From positions 1-6,584 of the forward strand of contig SKVS01000277.1 of the NCBI GenBank assembly GCA_007129335.1: 6,584 nucleotides of DNA. Reading direction: 5' to 3'. This document shows positions 1-6,569 of the stretch, in pieces. The position numbers and the translations under genes were made by a program. Every line of letters begins with the position of its first letter. The stretch's first letter is position 1. Source of the stretch: Spirochaetaceae bacterium (lineage in GTDB: Bacteria > Spirochaetota > Spirochaetia > DSM-27196 > Salinispiraceae). The notes below the pieces were generated by a model, which saw only the letters and a list, made by a program, of their open reading frames with translations, did not search any database and was not told the DNA's origin.

Positions 1-36
1 AATTGCATTTCTGAGCTTCACCAGCAATAATAGAAT

Positions 37-43
37 AGGAGGT
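37..43 (+). promoter_or_regulatory. Shine-Dalgarno of the racemase gene
   Basis: The sequence AGGAGGT sits 3 bases before the ATG at 47 and is a near-perfect match to the 16S rRNA 3' end. It fixes the start of the racemase. The spacing is tight but usable. The leader at 1-46 is AT-rich, but I cannot assign a promoter in so little sequence. Confidence 0.8.
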
Positions 44-46
44 CCA

Positions 47-739
47 ATGAAGAACCTGGGCATTCTCGGCGGAATGAGTTGGGAATCTACGCTTGAATAC
101 TACCGGCTTATTAATCAGGAGGTACATCGAAGACTGGGAAACCTCCATTCTGCACCGATTCTGATGAATTCGGTAGATTTTGCTCCCCTTGCCACCCTTA
201 TGCACAACCATGATTGGAAAACCATTGGATCCATACTGGGTGGACACGCACGAAACCTGGAGGCAGCAGGTGCTCAGGGATTAATTCTTACTACCAATAC
301 CATGCACAAGGTTTACGATCGCATTTCCCAAGATCTTACCATTCCCTTCCTGCACATTGCCTTGCCTGTTGCTCAGGCGTTTCGTACCAGGGATTTAAAA
401 ACTGCCGGCCTGTTGGGTACCTCCTTTACTATGGAGGATGGGTTTCTTCGGAGCAAACTGGAGTCCGAGGGCATAGACGTCCTTATTCCCGAAGAGGCTC
501 AACGGCGGGAAATTCACCGCATTATTTTCGAGGAACTGGTACAGGGAATTCTGCAAAAATCATCCAGAGAGTATTTTCGCAAGGTAATTTACGATCTGGC
601 AGAAAAGGGTGCACAGGGCATTGTGTTAGGCTGTACCGAAATAGGCCTTTTGGTACAACAGGAAGATTGTCCGGTATATATGGCAGACACTACTGTCCTT
701 CATGCAGGGGCAGCGGTGGACTGGATGCTCGATACATAA
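47..739 (+). CDS. Aspartate/glutamate racemase family protein (YgeA/RacX-like)
   Basis: Predicted cytoplasmic, cofactor-independent racemase of the Asp/Glu/hydantoin racemase superfamily, 230 residues, the usual length. What is seen: the N-terminal signature LGILGGMSWEST (about residues 4-15); the first active-site loop T83-N84-T85-M86-H87-K88; and the second active-site loop GCTEIGLL with Cys196. The first position carries threonine rather than the cysteine used by two-cysteine racemases. From family knowledge, the E. coli YgeA/RacX enzyme also has a Thr/Cys pair and is specific for L-Asp and L-Glu, running mainly from L to D. By inference, this protein makes D-Asp or D-Glu from the L-forms. 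The start is supported by AGGAGGT just upstream. The gene stands alone, convergent with the rnf operon, and nothing nearby suggests a pathway. Another amino acid substrate cannot be excluded. Confidence 0.87.
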   Translation: MKNLGILGGMSWESTLEYYRLINQEVHRRLGNLHSAPILMNSVDFAPLATLMHNHDWKTIGSILGGHARNLEAAGAQGLILTTNTMHKVYDRISQDLTIPFLHIALPVAQAFRTRDLKTAGLLGTSFTMEDGFLRSKLESEGIDVLIPEEAQRREIHRIIFEELVQGILQKSSREYFRKVIYDLAEKGAQGIVLGCTEIGLLVQQEDCPVYMADTTVLHAGAAVDWMLDT

Positions 740-764
740 GCTGGAAAATAGCATAGAAATAACA

Positions 765-782
765 GCCCCCTTTCACGGGGGC
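765..782 (-). terminator. GC-rich hairpin, possible terminator of the rnf operon
   Basis: GCCCCC (765-770) and GGGGGC (777-782) form a perfect 6-bp stem with a 6-base loop. Read on the minus strand, the stem is followed by TGTTATTTCTAT, a moderately U-rich tail, so it could end transcription coming from rnfA, whose stop codon is about 157 bases upstream. On the plus strand the tail is not U-rich, so it is a poor intrinsic terminator for the racemase, although it begins only 25 bases after that gene's stop. The call rests on structure only. Confidence 0.4.
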
Positions 783-827
783 ATGTGTGCCAGGTCACTG
801 AAGCTCATGGAAGACCTTCCCTGGTGG

Positions 828-921
828 ATCGAAGCTTGTGGTAACCCCCAGGTATGGGGGATACCTGGTTTCAGGATAAGCTACCTGTAGTGTGGTTTCA
901 CGGTTTACCCCAAGCTTTGAT
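828..921. repeat. Nested inverted repeats in the convergent intergenic region
   Basis: Bases 828-846 and 902-921 form a long imperfect stem: 11 consecutive pairs including one G-T, one mismatch, 5 pairs, a bulged T, then 2 pairs. Inside it lies a perfect 8-bp hairpin, CCAGGTAT (848-855) and ATACCTGG (861-868), with a GGGGG loop. That loop could alternatively pair with CCCCC at 845-849. TGGTTTCA occurs twice (866-873 and 893-900) and TACCTG twice (862-867 and 882-887). The outer stem is slightly better as plus-strand RNA, where one pair is G-U, than as minus-strand RNA, where it becomes C-A. It could be a 3' UTR structure of the racemase transcript, a bidirectional termination or RNA-stability element, or one copy of a dispersed palindromic repeat. 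No gene is credible in 740-938. Confidence 0.6.
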
Positions 922-938
922 GCACTGGCAAAACCTTT

Positions 939-1511
939 TTAAACGATCCCAGAAAATCCCATGAACGCAAGGGCCAGAAGGCCTGCTGTTATGAGCGAAC
1001 TGGGCGCACCCTTCAGTACCGGCGGCACATCGGCAAATTCCAGCCTTTCCCGGATTCCCGCAAATACAAACAGAGCCAGAGCAAAACCGGCACTGGTTGC
1101 AAGAGCATATATGAGTCCGTCTACCAGGGAATAGTTATTCTGAACAACAATGAGGGCAACCCCCAGAATGGCACAGTTCGTAGTAATGAGGGGCAAGAAC
1201 ACTCCCAGAGCCTGATACAGGGCCGGGCTGACCTTTTTCAGAACCATTTCCACCATTTGCACCAGGGCAGCAATAACCAGAATGAAGGCAACGGTCTGCA
1301 TGAACTGAATACCCAGGGGTACCAGAACCAAGGACTGAACCAGGTAGGTAACCAGGGTTGCAAGGGTCATAACGAACATGACAGCTGAGCCCATACCCAC
1401 AGCGGTGGAAATTTTGGAGCTAACCCCAAGAAAGGGGCAAATTCCCAGGAATTGTACGAGGACAACGTTGTTTACCAGCAATGCACCAATAATCAGTGAA
1501 AAATAATTCAT
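939..1511 (-). CDS. rnfA: Rnf complex subunit RnfA, integral membrane protein
   Basis: RnfA (RsxA) is a hydrophobic membrane subunit of the Rnf ferredoxin:NAD+ oxidoreductase and is homologous to NqrE of the Na+-translocating NADH:quinone reductase. At 190 residues it has the normal family length. About six membrane segments are visible. The family signature [16 protein letters not shown] contains Cys25, and [10 protein letters not shown] contains Cys113. In structures of related complexes these two positions, together with the matching cysteines of RnfE, hold a membrane-embedded [2Fe-2S] cluster that passes electrons across the bilayer. The start overlaps the rnfE stop in an ATGA arrangement (1508-1511) and is preceded by AGGAGGT (1517-1523) inside rnfE, so translation is probably coupled. 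It is the last gene of the operon and ends with TAA. No anomaly is seen. The RnfA call, rather than RnfE, follows from its length, the [10 protein letters not shown] signature and its place next to a clear RnfE. Confidence 0.96.
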   Translation of the reverse strand: MNYFSLIIGALLVNNVVLVQFLGICPFLGVSSKISTAVGMGSAVMFVMTLATLVTYLVQSLVLVPLGIQFMQTVAFILVIAALVQMVEMVLKKVSPALYQALGVFLPLITTNCAILGVALIVVQNNYSLVDGLIYALATSAGFALALFVFAGIRERLEFADVPPVLKGAPSSLITAGLLALAFMGFSGIV

Positions 1512-2167
1512 GCCTTACCTCCTGCGGGCTCGGGGGACACAACGGGTGTTCGGCTGTTCTGTACAGCCAGCCGGGCGCTGAGGTTTGTCAAACTCCGCAC
1601 CCCGGCAATCAACAGTCCCAAAGCAATAAACGCTCCGGGAGGCATGACGAAAAGCAACATGGTGGCAGAGCCTTCAGCCACCAGAGGGAATCCAAAAACA
1701 GCACCCGATCCCAAAATTTCCCGTATAACTCCCAGGAGTGTCAGGGCAAATGCAAAACCAAGTCCCATGGATATTCCATCTATAAAGGATGCAAACAGAC
1801 CATTTTTGCTGGCAAAGGCTTCGGCCCGTCCCAAAATAATACAGTTTACTACAATAAGGGGAATAAACAGACCCAGCTGTTCGTGCAAGGCAGGAACATA
1901 GGCCGACATAGATAAATCAATAATGGTTACAAAGCTCGCAATTACCACAATATAGGCGGGAATGCGGACCTTGTCGGGAATGATGTTTTTAATAAGGGAA
2001 ATTACCATGTTCGATGCCAGCAGTACCGCAGTAGTCGCAAGGCCCATGCCCAAACCATTCATACCCGAGGTAGTTACCCCCAGGGTCGGACACATGCCCA
2101 AAAGCAGGACAAAAACGGGGTTTTCTTTAATAAACCCCTTGGTTAAATTTTGCTTGAGGTTAATCAT
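1508..2167 (-). CDS. rnfE: Rnf complex subunit RnfE, integral membrane protein
   Basis: RnfE (RsxE), 219 residues, is the inverted-topology partner of RnfA and a homologue of NqrD. What is seen: a short cytoplasmic start ([20 protein letters not shown]), the signature [14 protein letters not shown] with Cys26, and [16 protein letters not shown] with Cys109. About six membrane segments are followed by a polar, proline-containing tail (roughly residues 201-219). The two cysteines match those that share the intramembrane [2Fe-2S] site with RnfA. The ATG overlaps the TAA of rnfG by one base (TAATG, 2165-2169), and AGGAGGT lies at 2174-2180, so reinitiation from rnfG is likely. The gene overlaps rnfA by 4 bases, which fits equal synthesis of the two partner subunits. 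Length and motifs are ordinary. Confidence 0.96.
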   Translation of the reverse strand: MINLKQNLTKGFIKENPVFVLLLGMCPTLGVTTSGMNGLGMGLATTAVLLASNMVISLIKNIIPDKVRIPAYIVVIASFVTIIDLSMSAYVPALHEQLGLFIPLIVVNCIILGRAEAFASKNGLFASFIDGISMGLGFAFALTLLGVIREILGSGAVFGFPLVAEGSATMLLFVMPPGAFIALGLLIAGVRSLTNLSARLAVQNSRTPVVSPEPAGGKA

Positions 2168-2763
2168 TATTGGACCTCCTGAAAATAAGCCTGGGCGGCG
2201 GCCTGGGCCCGGTTGAGGGCTTCCACATAGGCCCGGGAACTAATTGTGGCAGCGGTAATGGAATCCACCTGGCCGCCATCCCGGGTTACCGCCAGGGGAA
2301 AGGCAGCAGGAACTAATCCTTCGAACTGGGACACGAAGCTTGCAAGGGTGATCTTGCTTCCCAATCCCGGAGTTTCTGCGTGCTGTAGTGCTTGAGCAGT
2401 TAAGAGCTTCCCCTGGGAATCGAAACCCGCCATAAGGGTCAGGGAACCGCCGAAGGCCCTGTCGCTGTAACTTTGCACACCAAGACCGGTTAGCCGGCCG
2501 TTTTCCATGGCTGGATACAGGGTAATTCGCCCATCCACCGATGATACTACCGCTTCGGATACCGGATCGTTGGTAAAGGAGGGAAGAACAGCCCCAAGAG
2601 CAGCTTTTTGTTTTTCTAACGCATTTTGGGCAATCCGTTCGGCCGTACCGGTATAGGTCAAACCAAGAGCTCCCGCAGAGATCACCGCCAGGAGGGTCAT
2701 GATCATGACCATGTTCGGAAAGGTTGAGGCCAGTTGTTTGGATTTTTGTACCTGATCTGACAT
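2167..2763 (-). CDS. rnfG: Rnf complex subunit RnfG, covalent FMN protein
   Basis: RnfG (RsxG), 198 residues, is a homologue of NqrC and carries a covalently bound FMN on the outer face of the membrane. One N-terminal membrane anchor is seen at about residues 18-37, followed by an extracytoplasmic FMN-binding domain. The conserved motif H128-A-E-T-P-G-L-G135 is present. The attachment motif reads D167-S-I-T-A-A-T173, where Thr173 is the predicted phosphoester-linked residue. The common ApbE recognition pattern has Gly where Ala171 stands, a mild deviation. An ApbE-type flavin transferase is needed for loading and is not in the window. The start is 3 bases after the rnfD stop, with GGGAGG inside the end of rnfD. 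The gene overlaps rnfE by one base. It probably passes electrons between RnfD and the rest of the membrane chain. Confidence 0.95.
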   Translation of the reverse strand: MSDQVQKSKQLASTFPNMVMIMTLLAVISAGALGLTYTGTAERIAQNALEKQKAALGAVLPSFTNDPVSEAVVSSVDGRITLYPAMENGRLTGLGVQSYSDRAFGGSLTLMAGFDSQGKLLTAQALQHAETPGLGSKITLASFVSQFEGLVPAAFPLAVTRDGGQVDSITAATISSRAYVEALNRAQAAAQAYFQEVQ

Positions 2764-2766
2764 TCC

Positions 2767-3822
2767 TTACCTCCCTTTCCTGGACAGGTCTGCCTGCTTC
2801 GACCCGAAGCGGGTTGGCCTAATGTACCGGTCGATAATTGGTACAAAGGAATTCATAATGAGAATTGCATAACTGGCTCCTTCGGGAAATGCACCGAATA
2901 ACCGAATTGCACCGGTCAGGAGTCCCGCAGATCCGGCAAAAATCATGCGCCCCCTGGGTGTCATGGGAGAGGTAACCATATCGGTTACCATGAACCAGGC
3001 ACCCAGCATGGCTCCTCCGGCAAGAATGTGGTACAGCGGGTCGGCGTAGCGGGATGGATCAAGAATCCAAAAAAGACCGGTAAACACGCTGAGCCCTGCC
3101 AGGAAAAATATCGGAGACTCCCAGGATATGATTTTTTTTGCCAGGAGAAAGACTCCTCCAACAAGAATAGCCAGGGCACTGATTTCCCCCATGGAGCCGG
3201 GAATGGTTCCCAGGAAGAGGTCCAAGTGACCAGGGAGTCCCTGAATTGCGGACAAACCTTCGGTATGGGCAGCCCCTTCAGCTACCAGCCCCAAGGCAGT
3301 AGGCCCGGAAACTGCATCAGCTCCCAGGGTTGCTGTGTATCGGGATGCACCTCCGAACTGAAGCAGATTCCAGCGAAACAGGTTCGGTGCAGGCCAGGCT
3401 GTCATATCTGCTGGGAAACTGGTCAGCATGAATGCCCTGCCCACCAAAGCGGGATTGAAGGGATTATGACCCAGTCCGCCGAACACCATTTTCCCTACAC
3501 CAATAGCAAACACCGCTCCGGAAAGAACCTGCCACAGGGGAGTTCCTGCAGGCAGATTCATGCCCAATAAAAGGCCGGTTACTACGGCTGATCCATCGGC
3601 CAGCCGGTTGGGCTTTTTCAGCATGACTACGGTAATGAACCATTCGCTGAGTACACAGGCTGCTGTTGAAAGCCCCAGTACCAGGGCAGCACTTATTCCA
3701 AAGGCCCATAATCCCGCAAGAATTGCCGGTACCATAGCAATAACTACGGTCCACATAACGCTGGAAACCGAATCCTTGGTGCGCACGTGGGGCGACAGAG
3801 ATACTACAAAAGAACTGCTCAT
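2767..3822 (-). CDS. rnfD: Rnf complex subunit RnfD, membrane flavoprotein
   Basis: RnfD (RsxD), 351 residues, is a multi-spanning membrane subunit homologous to NqrB, with roughly nine or ten hydrophobic segments. The family blocks GLLLGMNLPAGTPLW (about 83-97) and GGLGHNPFNPALVGRAF (about 115-131) are intact. The predicted covalent FMN site is D169-A-V-S-G-P-T175-A-L, where Thr175 aligns with the flavinylated threonine of the family. Proline 174 replaces the alanine normally found just before that threonine. Near the C-terminus, DMVTSPMTPRG (281-291) is another conserved loop. The ATG shares one base with the rnfC stop (TAATG, 3820-3824) and has a purine-rich AAGGGGAAGG site just upstream. 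RnfD is thought to form part of the ion-conducting core, but whether the ion is Na+ or H+ cannot be read from the sequence. Confidence 0.96.
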   Translation of the reverse strand: MSSSFVVSLSPHVRTKDSVSSVMWTVVIAMVPAILAGLWAFGISAALVLGLSTAACVLSEWFITVVMLKKPNRLADGSAVVTGLLLGMNLPAGTPLWQVLSGAVFAIGVGKMVFGGLGHNPFNPALVGRAFMLTSFPADMTAWPAPNLFRWNLLQFGGASRYTATLGADAVSGPTALGLVAEGAAHTEGLSAIQGLPGHLDLFLGTIPGSMGEISALAILVGGVFLLAKKIISWESPIFFLAGLSVFTGLFWILDPSRYADPLYHILAGGAMLGAWFMVTDMVTSPMTPRGRMIFAGSAGLLTGAIRLFGAFPEGASYAILIMNSFVPIIDRYIRPTRFGSKQADLSRKGR

Positions 3823-5201
3823 TATGCCTTCCCCTTTCTCCGGTTGGCCATTATTCTGGCTTTCCCGTATCGAATCCAGTCCACCAGATCCCGGTGGCTC
3901 GGACAGGTGTAAGAGCAGCTACCGCACTCTACACAATCCATAATTCCCCTGCTCTCTGCTTCGGAGTACCGGTTTTGCCGGGCAAGTTCCGACAGAATAT
4001 AGGGCTCCAAGCCCATCGGGCACACACCTACACAACGGCTGCACCTGATACAGGGCTGCACCGCTGCCCGTTTGGCCTGTTTTTGGTCCAGAAGAAGGAT
4101 GCCGCTCGTGCCTTTGGCAACCGGGGTATCGAGGCTTCCGGTTGCCTTACCCATCATAGGTCCACCGAGAATAATTTTTCCCGTACCTTCGGGCAATCCC
4201 CCAGCCAGCTCAATTACCTGTTGAATTGGAGTTCCCAGTCTGACCAGGAAATTCCCCGGATTGGAAAGACCCGTGCCGGTAACAGTAAGAACCCGATCGA
4301 TAAATGGACGGTTATACTGAACTGCCAGGTAGGCCGCCTGGGCGGTACCCACATTGTTTACCACACAGCCTACATCCAGCGGGAGTTTTCCCGAGGGAAC
4401 TTCCCGGCCGGTTATAGCCCGGACCAACTGTTTTTCTGCACCCTGGGGATACTTAACCACCAGGCCCTGCACCGAAATATTGGGATAATCCTGAGCTTTC
4501 TTTTCCATAAGGGACAGAGCATCGGGTTTGTTTGCCTCTATACCGATTATGGCTTTTTCCACACCCAGAGCAATTCGCAGGATTTCGGTTCCCACCATGA
4601 CTTCATCAGCCAGCTCAAGCATGACCCGATGATCCGCGGTCAGGTAAGGTTCACATTCTACCCCATTAATAATGAGGTATTCGGGGGTTTTTCCCGGCGG
4701 TACCATGTATTTTACATTGGTAGGAAAGGCTGCCCCTCCCATACCGACAATACCCCCATTGGCCAAAGCAGTCCGGATTTCCTCAGGGCTTGCCTGAATA
4801 TCTCTTTTTAGAGGCCTGCCATTCCAGGGAAAATCCTTGGACTCATGAACGGAATCCTCCCATTCATCCCCATCCACCGTTATGAGAACAGCGGTTTTCG
4901 GGTATCCTGAAGCGTCGGTCCGGGGCTCTATTTTCTTTACTTTACCGGAAACCGGTGAGTGGATGTTCGCGCTAATGAGTCCCGGCGCCTTACCGATAAG
5001 GGTTCCCACCTTGACCTGGTCGCCAACCTTTACCTGAAGTTCTGCTGGGGCTCCAATGTGCTGTGCCAGCAGGACCACCGCTTCCTGGGGAAGGGGACAG
5101 GCTTGAATAGGTTGATCCTGGGTAATTTTCTGCTCCGGAGGATGTATACCGCCTCGGGGAAAGGTCATTAGTTTTCCTGATTCTGTAACTGGTGCACTCA
5201 T
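3822..5201 (-). CDS. rnfC: Rnf complex subunit RnfC, NADH/FMN and Fe-S subunit
   Basis: RnfC (RsxC), 459 residues, is the peripheral cytoplasmic subunit that exchanges electrons with NAD(H). Domains in order: an N-terminal barrel-sandwich region starting at FPRGGIHPPE (14-23) with a biotinyl-lipoyl-like turn at HSPVSGKVKKIE; a Complex I 51-kDa-like FMN/NADH domain with the glycine-rich loop GGIVGMGGAAFPT (149-161) and GVECEPYLTADHR (180-192); an SLBB region at about 302-352; and a C-terminal pair of [4Fe-4S] motifs, C384-x2-C387-x2-C390-x3-C394-P and C423-x2-C426-x2-C429-x3-C433-P. It ends soon after the second motif, so it lacks the long Ala/Lys-rich tail of enterobacterial RsxC and resembles the compact form of anaerobes. 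The gap from rnfB is 9 bases, with TAAGGAG overlapping the rnfB stop. It overlaps rnfD by one base. Confidence 0.97.
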   Translation of the reverse strand: MSAPVTESGKLMTFPRGGIHPPEQKITQDQPIQACPLPQEAVVLLAQHIGAPAELQVKVGDQVKVGTLIGKAPGLISANIHSPVSGKVKKIEPRTDASGYPKTAVLITVDGDEWEDSVHESKDFPWNGRPLKRDIQASPEEIRTALANGGIVGMGGAAFPTNVKYMVPPGKTPEYLIINGVECEPYLTADHRVMLELADEVMVGTEILRIALGVEKAIIGIEANKPDALSLMEKKAQDYPNISVQGLVVKYPQGAEKQLVRAITGREVPSGKLPLDVGCVVNNVGTAQAAYLAVQYNRPFIDRVLTVTGTGLSNPGNFLVRLGTPIQQVIELAGGLPEGTGKIILGGPMMGKATGSLDTPVAKGTSGILLLDQKQAKRAAVQPCIRCSRCVGVCPMGLEPYILSELARQNRYSEAESRGIMDCVECGSCSYTCPSHRDLVDWIRYGKARIMANRRKGKA

Positions 5202-5210
5202 TCTGGCTCC

Positions 5211-6095
5211 TTACTCAGCTGGTGCGGGCTTTGCCGCAGGGGATGGTTCACCTGCAGGAACAGGTTTTTTCACCTTTATTGGAAAGGTGGCAAGAATTGC
5301 TCCGGTAGGACATTCGGGAACACATTTTCCACAGGCAATACATTTTTCCGGATCTATATAGGCAAGGTTATTTTCAATAGGAATAGCATCAACCGGGCAT
5401 ACCTTTGCGCATTTGCCGCACCCAATACAGGAAACCGAGCAATGCTTCTTGGACACAGCCCCTTTCTCGGTGTTACGACAGCTAACAAAAACCCGACGGC
5501 TTCGTTTCCCAATGGGCCGTAACTCAAAAAGGTTCCTCGGACAAGCGATAACGCATTTTCCACAGGCGGTACACTTTTCTTCAATGACCTCGGGAAGTCC
5601 GGTTTCGGGATTAACATGAAGGGCATCGAACTCGCAGGAAACTTCACAGTCCCCGTGGCCAAAGCAACCGAAGGGACACCCGCTTTCTCCGGCGTAAAGG
5701 GAATGGGCAATCGCACAGTTCGCCGGACCATCGTAGGTGGTTTTCGCCGGGGCGTTGGCACAGGAGCCGTTACACCGGAGCACCGCCACCATTGGCTTGC
5801 TGGCCCCAACTTCCAGGCCAAAATAAGCACCAATGCTTTCCATGGTGGTTGGCCCCCCAGGGGGACATACCAGGTGGCTGATGTCTCCCTCATCAGCTCC
5901 CTTTACCAGGGCTTCAGCCATGCCGGGACAACCGGGGAACCCACAGGCTCCGCAGTTAATTCCCGGAAGCAGGGCCTCCACATCGACCTTTCTGGGATCC
6001 TCGGTTACGTGGAATCTTTTGGAAACAAGAAACAGTAACACCGCAAACATGGCAGCAAGGCCACCAAGGGTGAGTACTGCAAACAAGGTTATCAT
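5211..6095 (-). CDS. rnfB: Rnf complex subunit RnfB, long form with multiple Fe-S clusters
   Basis: RnfB (RsxB), 294 residues, is the likely entry point for electrons from ferredoxin. It has one N-terminal membrane helix (about 3-25), then the Fes-type [4Fe-4S] motif [10 protein letters not shown] with Cys48, 51, 56 and 77. Next come Cys108, 112 and 127, a C140-x3-C144-x5-C150-x3-C154 group, C175-x2-C178-x2-C181-x3-C185-P, Cys206 and 219, C223-x2-C226-x2-C229-x3-C233-P and C252-x2-C255-x2-C258-x3-C262-P. This makes 25 cysteines, enough for five clear [4Fe-4S] clusters and possibly a sixth. Proteobacterial RnfB is about 190 residues with three clusters, so this is the long form of anaerobes. 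The tail (about 275-294) is rich in Pro, Ala and Lys. The ATG at 6095 has AAGGA 7 bases upstream, with a hairpin just before it. It is the first rnf gene, which defines the BCDGEA order. Confidence 0.97.
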   Translation of the reverse strand: MITLFAVLTLGGLAAMFAVLLFLVSKRFHVTEDPRKVDVEALLPGINCGACGFPGCPGMAEALVKGADEGDISHLVCPPGGPTTMESIGAYFGLEVGASKPMVAVLRCNGSCANAPAKTTYDGPANCAIAHSLYAGESGCPFGCFGHGDCEVSCEFDALHVNPETGLPEVIEEKCTACGKCVIACPRNLFELRPIGKRSRRVFVSCRNTEKGAVSKKHCSVSCIGCGKCAKVCPVDAIPIENNLAYIDPEKCIACGKCVPECPTGAILATFPIKVKKPVPAGEPSPAAKPAPAE

Positions 6096-6110
6096 ATTGT
6101 CATCCTTTTC

Positions 6111-6132
6111 CCCCGTCCATTCCGGGACAGGG
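6111..6132 (-). promoter_or_regulatory. Hairpin immediately upstream of the rnfB ribosome-binding site
   Basis: In the transcribed (minus) strand, CCCTGTCC and GGACGGGG form an 8-bp stem with one G-U pair and a 6-base loop (CGGAAT). It lies in the 42-base gap between the rseC stop and rnfB. Only 3 bases separate it from the AAGGA site at 6103-6107. No U-run follows, so it is not an intrinsic terminator. It could protect the rnf mRNA after processing, or set the ratio of RseC to RnfB. The G-U pair becomes a C-A mismatch on the other strand, which favours a role in this transcript. A function is inference only. Confidence 0.45.
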
Positions 6133-6137
6133 TGGTG

Positions 6138-6569
6138 TTATTCTCGAAAACAATCAGGTTCATGGGACGTTAACCGGCGGACTTCCACGGGCAGACGATT
6201 CTGAATTTTGTCATTCAGGAGCCAAATGAAAAAACCATAGCCTCCAACTGCTCCCAGTCCGGCAAGTGCTCCAAGGGCTTCGGAAAGCCCCGAATGCACC
6301 CCATAAAAAACCGTACCCACCAGGAGCCCCAGGGGAACCAGAAACATTATTACCACTGCCAGCAGGCCGTGGCGGGACTGGAGAGTAATTTGAACCTTGT
6401 CACCAGGTTGAAAGTCCTCGGACAAGGGTATTCGGATTAATCGGCCTGCACTCTGCTTCCCTTCGGGGCAGCTGGATCGGGCAGCGCAGGCTCCACAGGC
6501 ACTCGATGCTGCAATGGCAACCTCTGCGTACCCCCGGACTACCGAACGGACGGTTCCAATTTGGGACAC
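6138..6569 (-). CDS. rseC: RseC/MucC-family membrane protein (SoxR-reducing system)
   Basis: RseC family protein, 143 residues from the chosen start, close to the usual size. What is seen: a short N-terminal domain with the family cysteine motif C25-x2-C28-x5-C34, then two membrane segments (about 68-90 and 95-118) separated by a short loop, and a basic and polar C-terminus. In E. coli, RseC acts with the Rsx complex to keep SoxR reduced; elsewhere its role is unclear. Here it heads the rnf operon, 42 bases before rnfB, which suggests a dedicated partner, assembly factor or electron-handling accessory of the complex. The start is a GTG at 6567-6569 with only a weak purine stretch (AGAGAAA) upstream. 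The frame stays open to the window edge, so the true start could lie a few codons or more beyond 6584. Alignment with the known N-terminus of E. coli RseC favours a start near here. Confidence 0.87.
   Translation of the reverse strand: MSQIGTVRSVVRGYAEVAIAASSACGACAARSSCPEGKQSAGRLIRIPLSEDFQPGDKVQITLQSRHGLLAVVIMFLVPLGLLVGTVFYGVHSGLSEALGALAGLGAVGGYGFFIWLLNDKIQNRLPVEVRRLTSHEPDCFRE

Noticed and set aside
37..48. The identical string AGGAGGTCCAAT before the racemase and, on the minus strand, before rnfE
   Set aside because: AGGAGGT is expected from pairing with 16S rRNA, leaving only a five-base chance match. There is no reason to infer shared regulation.
214..756. A 180-codon plus-strand frame within the racemase gene
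   Set aside because: It overlaps the racemase in another frame and its translation has no domain-like character. The racemase frame has the conserved motifs.
702..890. A 62-codon frame crossing from the racemase end into the intergenic region
   Set aside because: It begins inside the racemase in another frame, runs through the hairpins, and has no clear ribosome-binding site or recognisable product.
936..940. A TTTTT run that might serve as the U-tract of a racemase terminator after the intergenic stem
   Set aside because: It lies about 15 bases beyond the outer stem, too far for a normal intrinsic terminator, and overlaps the rnfA stop codon.
3028..3570. A 180-codon plus-strand frame antisense to rnfD
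   Set aside because: No family resemblance and no ribosome-binding site that I can see; it is explained by the constrained coding of rnfD on the other strand.
3894..4811. A 305-codon open frame on the plus strand, antisense to rnfC
   Set aside because: It starts with GTG without a ribosome-binding site, encodes no recognisable motif, and lies wholly opposite a well-conserved rnfC. It is a by-product of rnfC codon composition.
939..6095. The complex could be the Na+-translocating NADH:quinone reductase (Nqr) instead of Rnf
   Set aside because: RnfB and RnfC with multiple [4Fe-4S] motifs are present and no NqrF (with its [2Fe-2S] and FAD domains) is seen, so it is Rnf.
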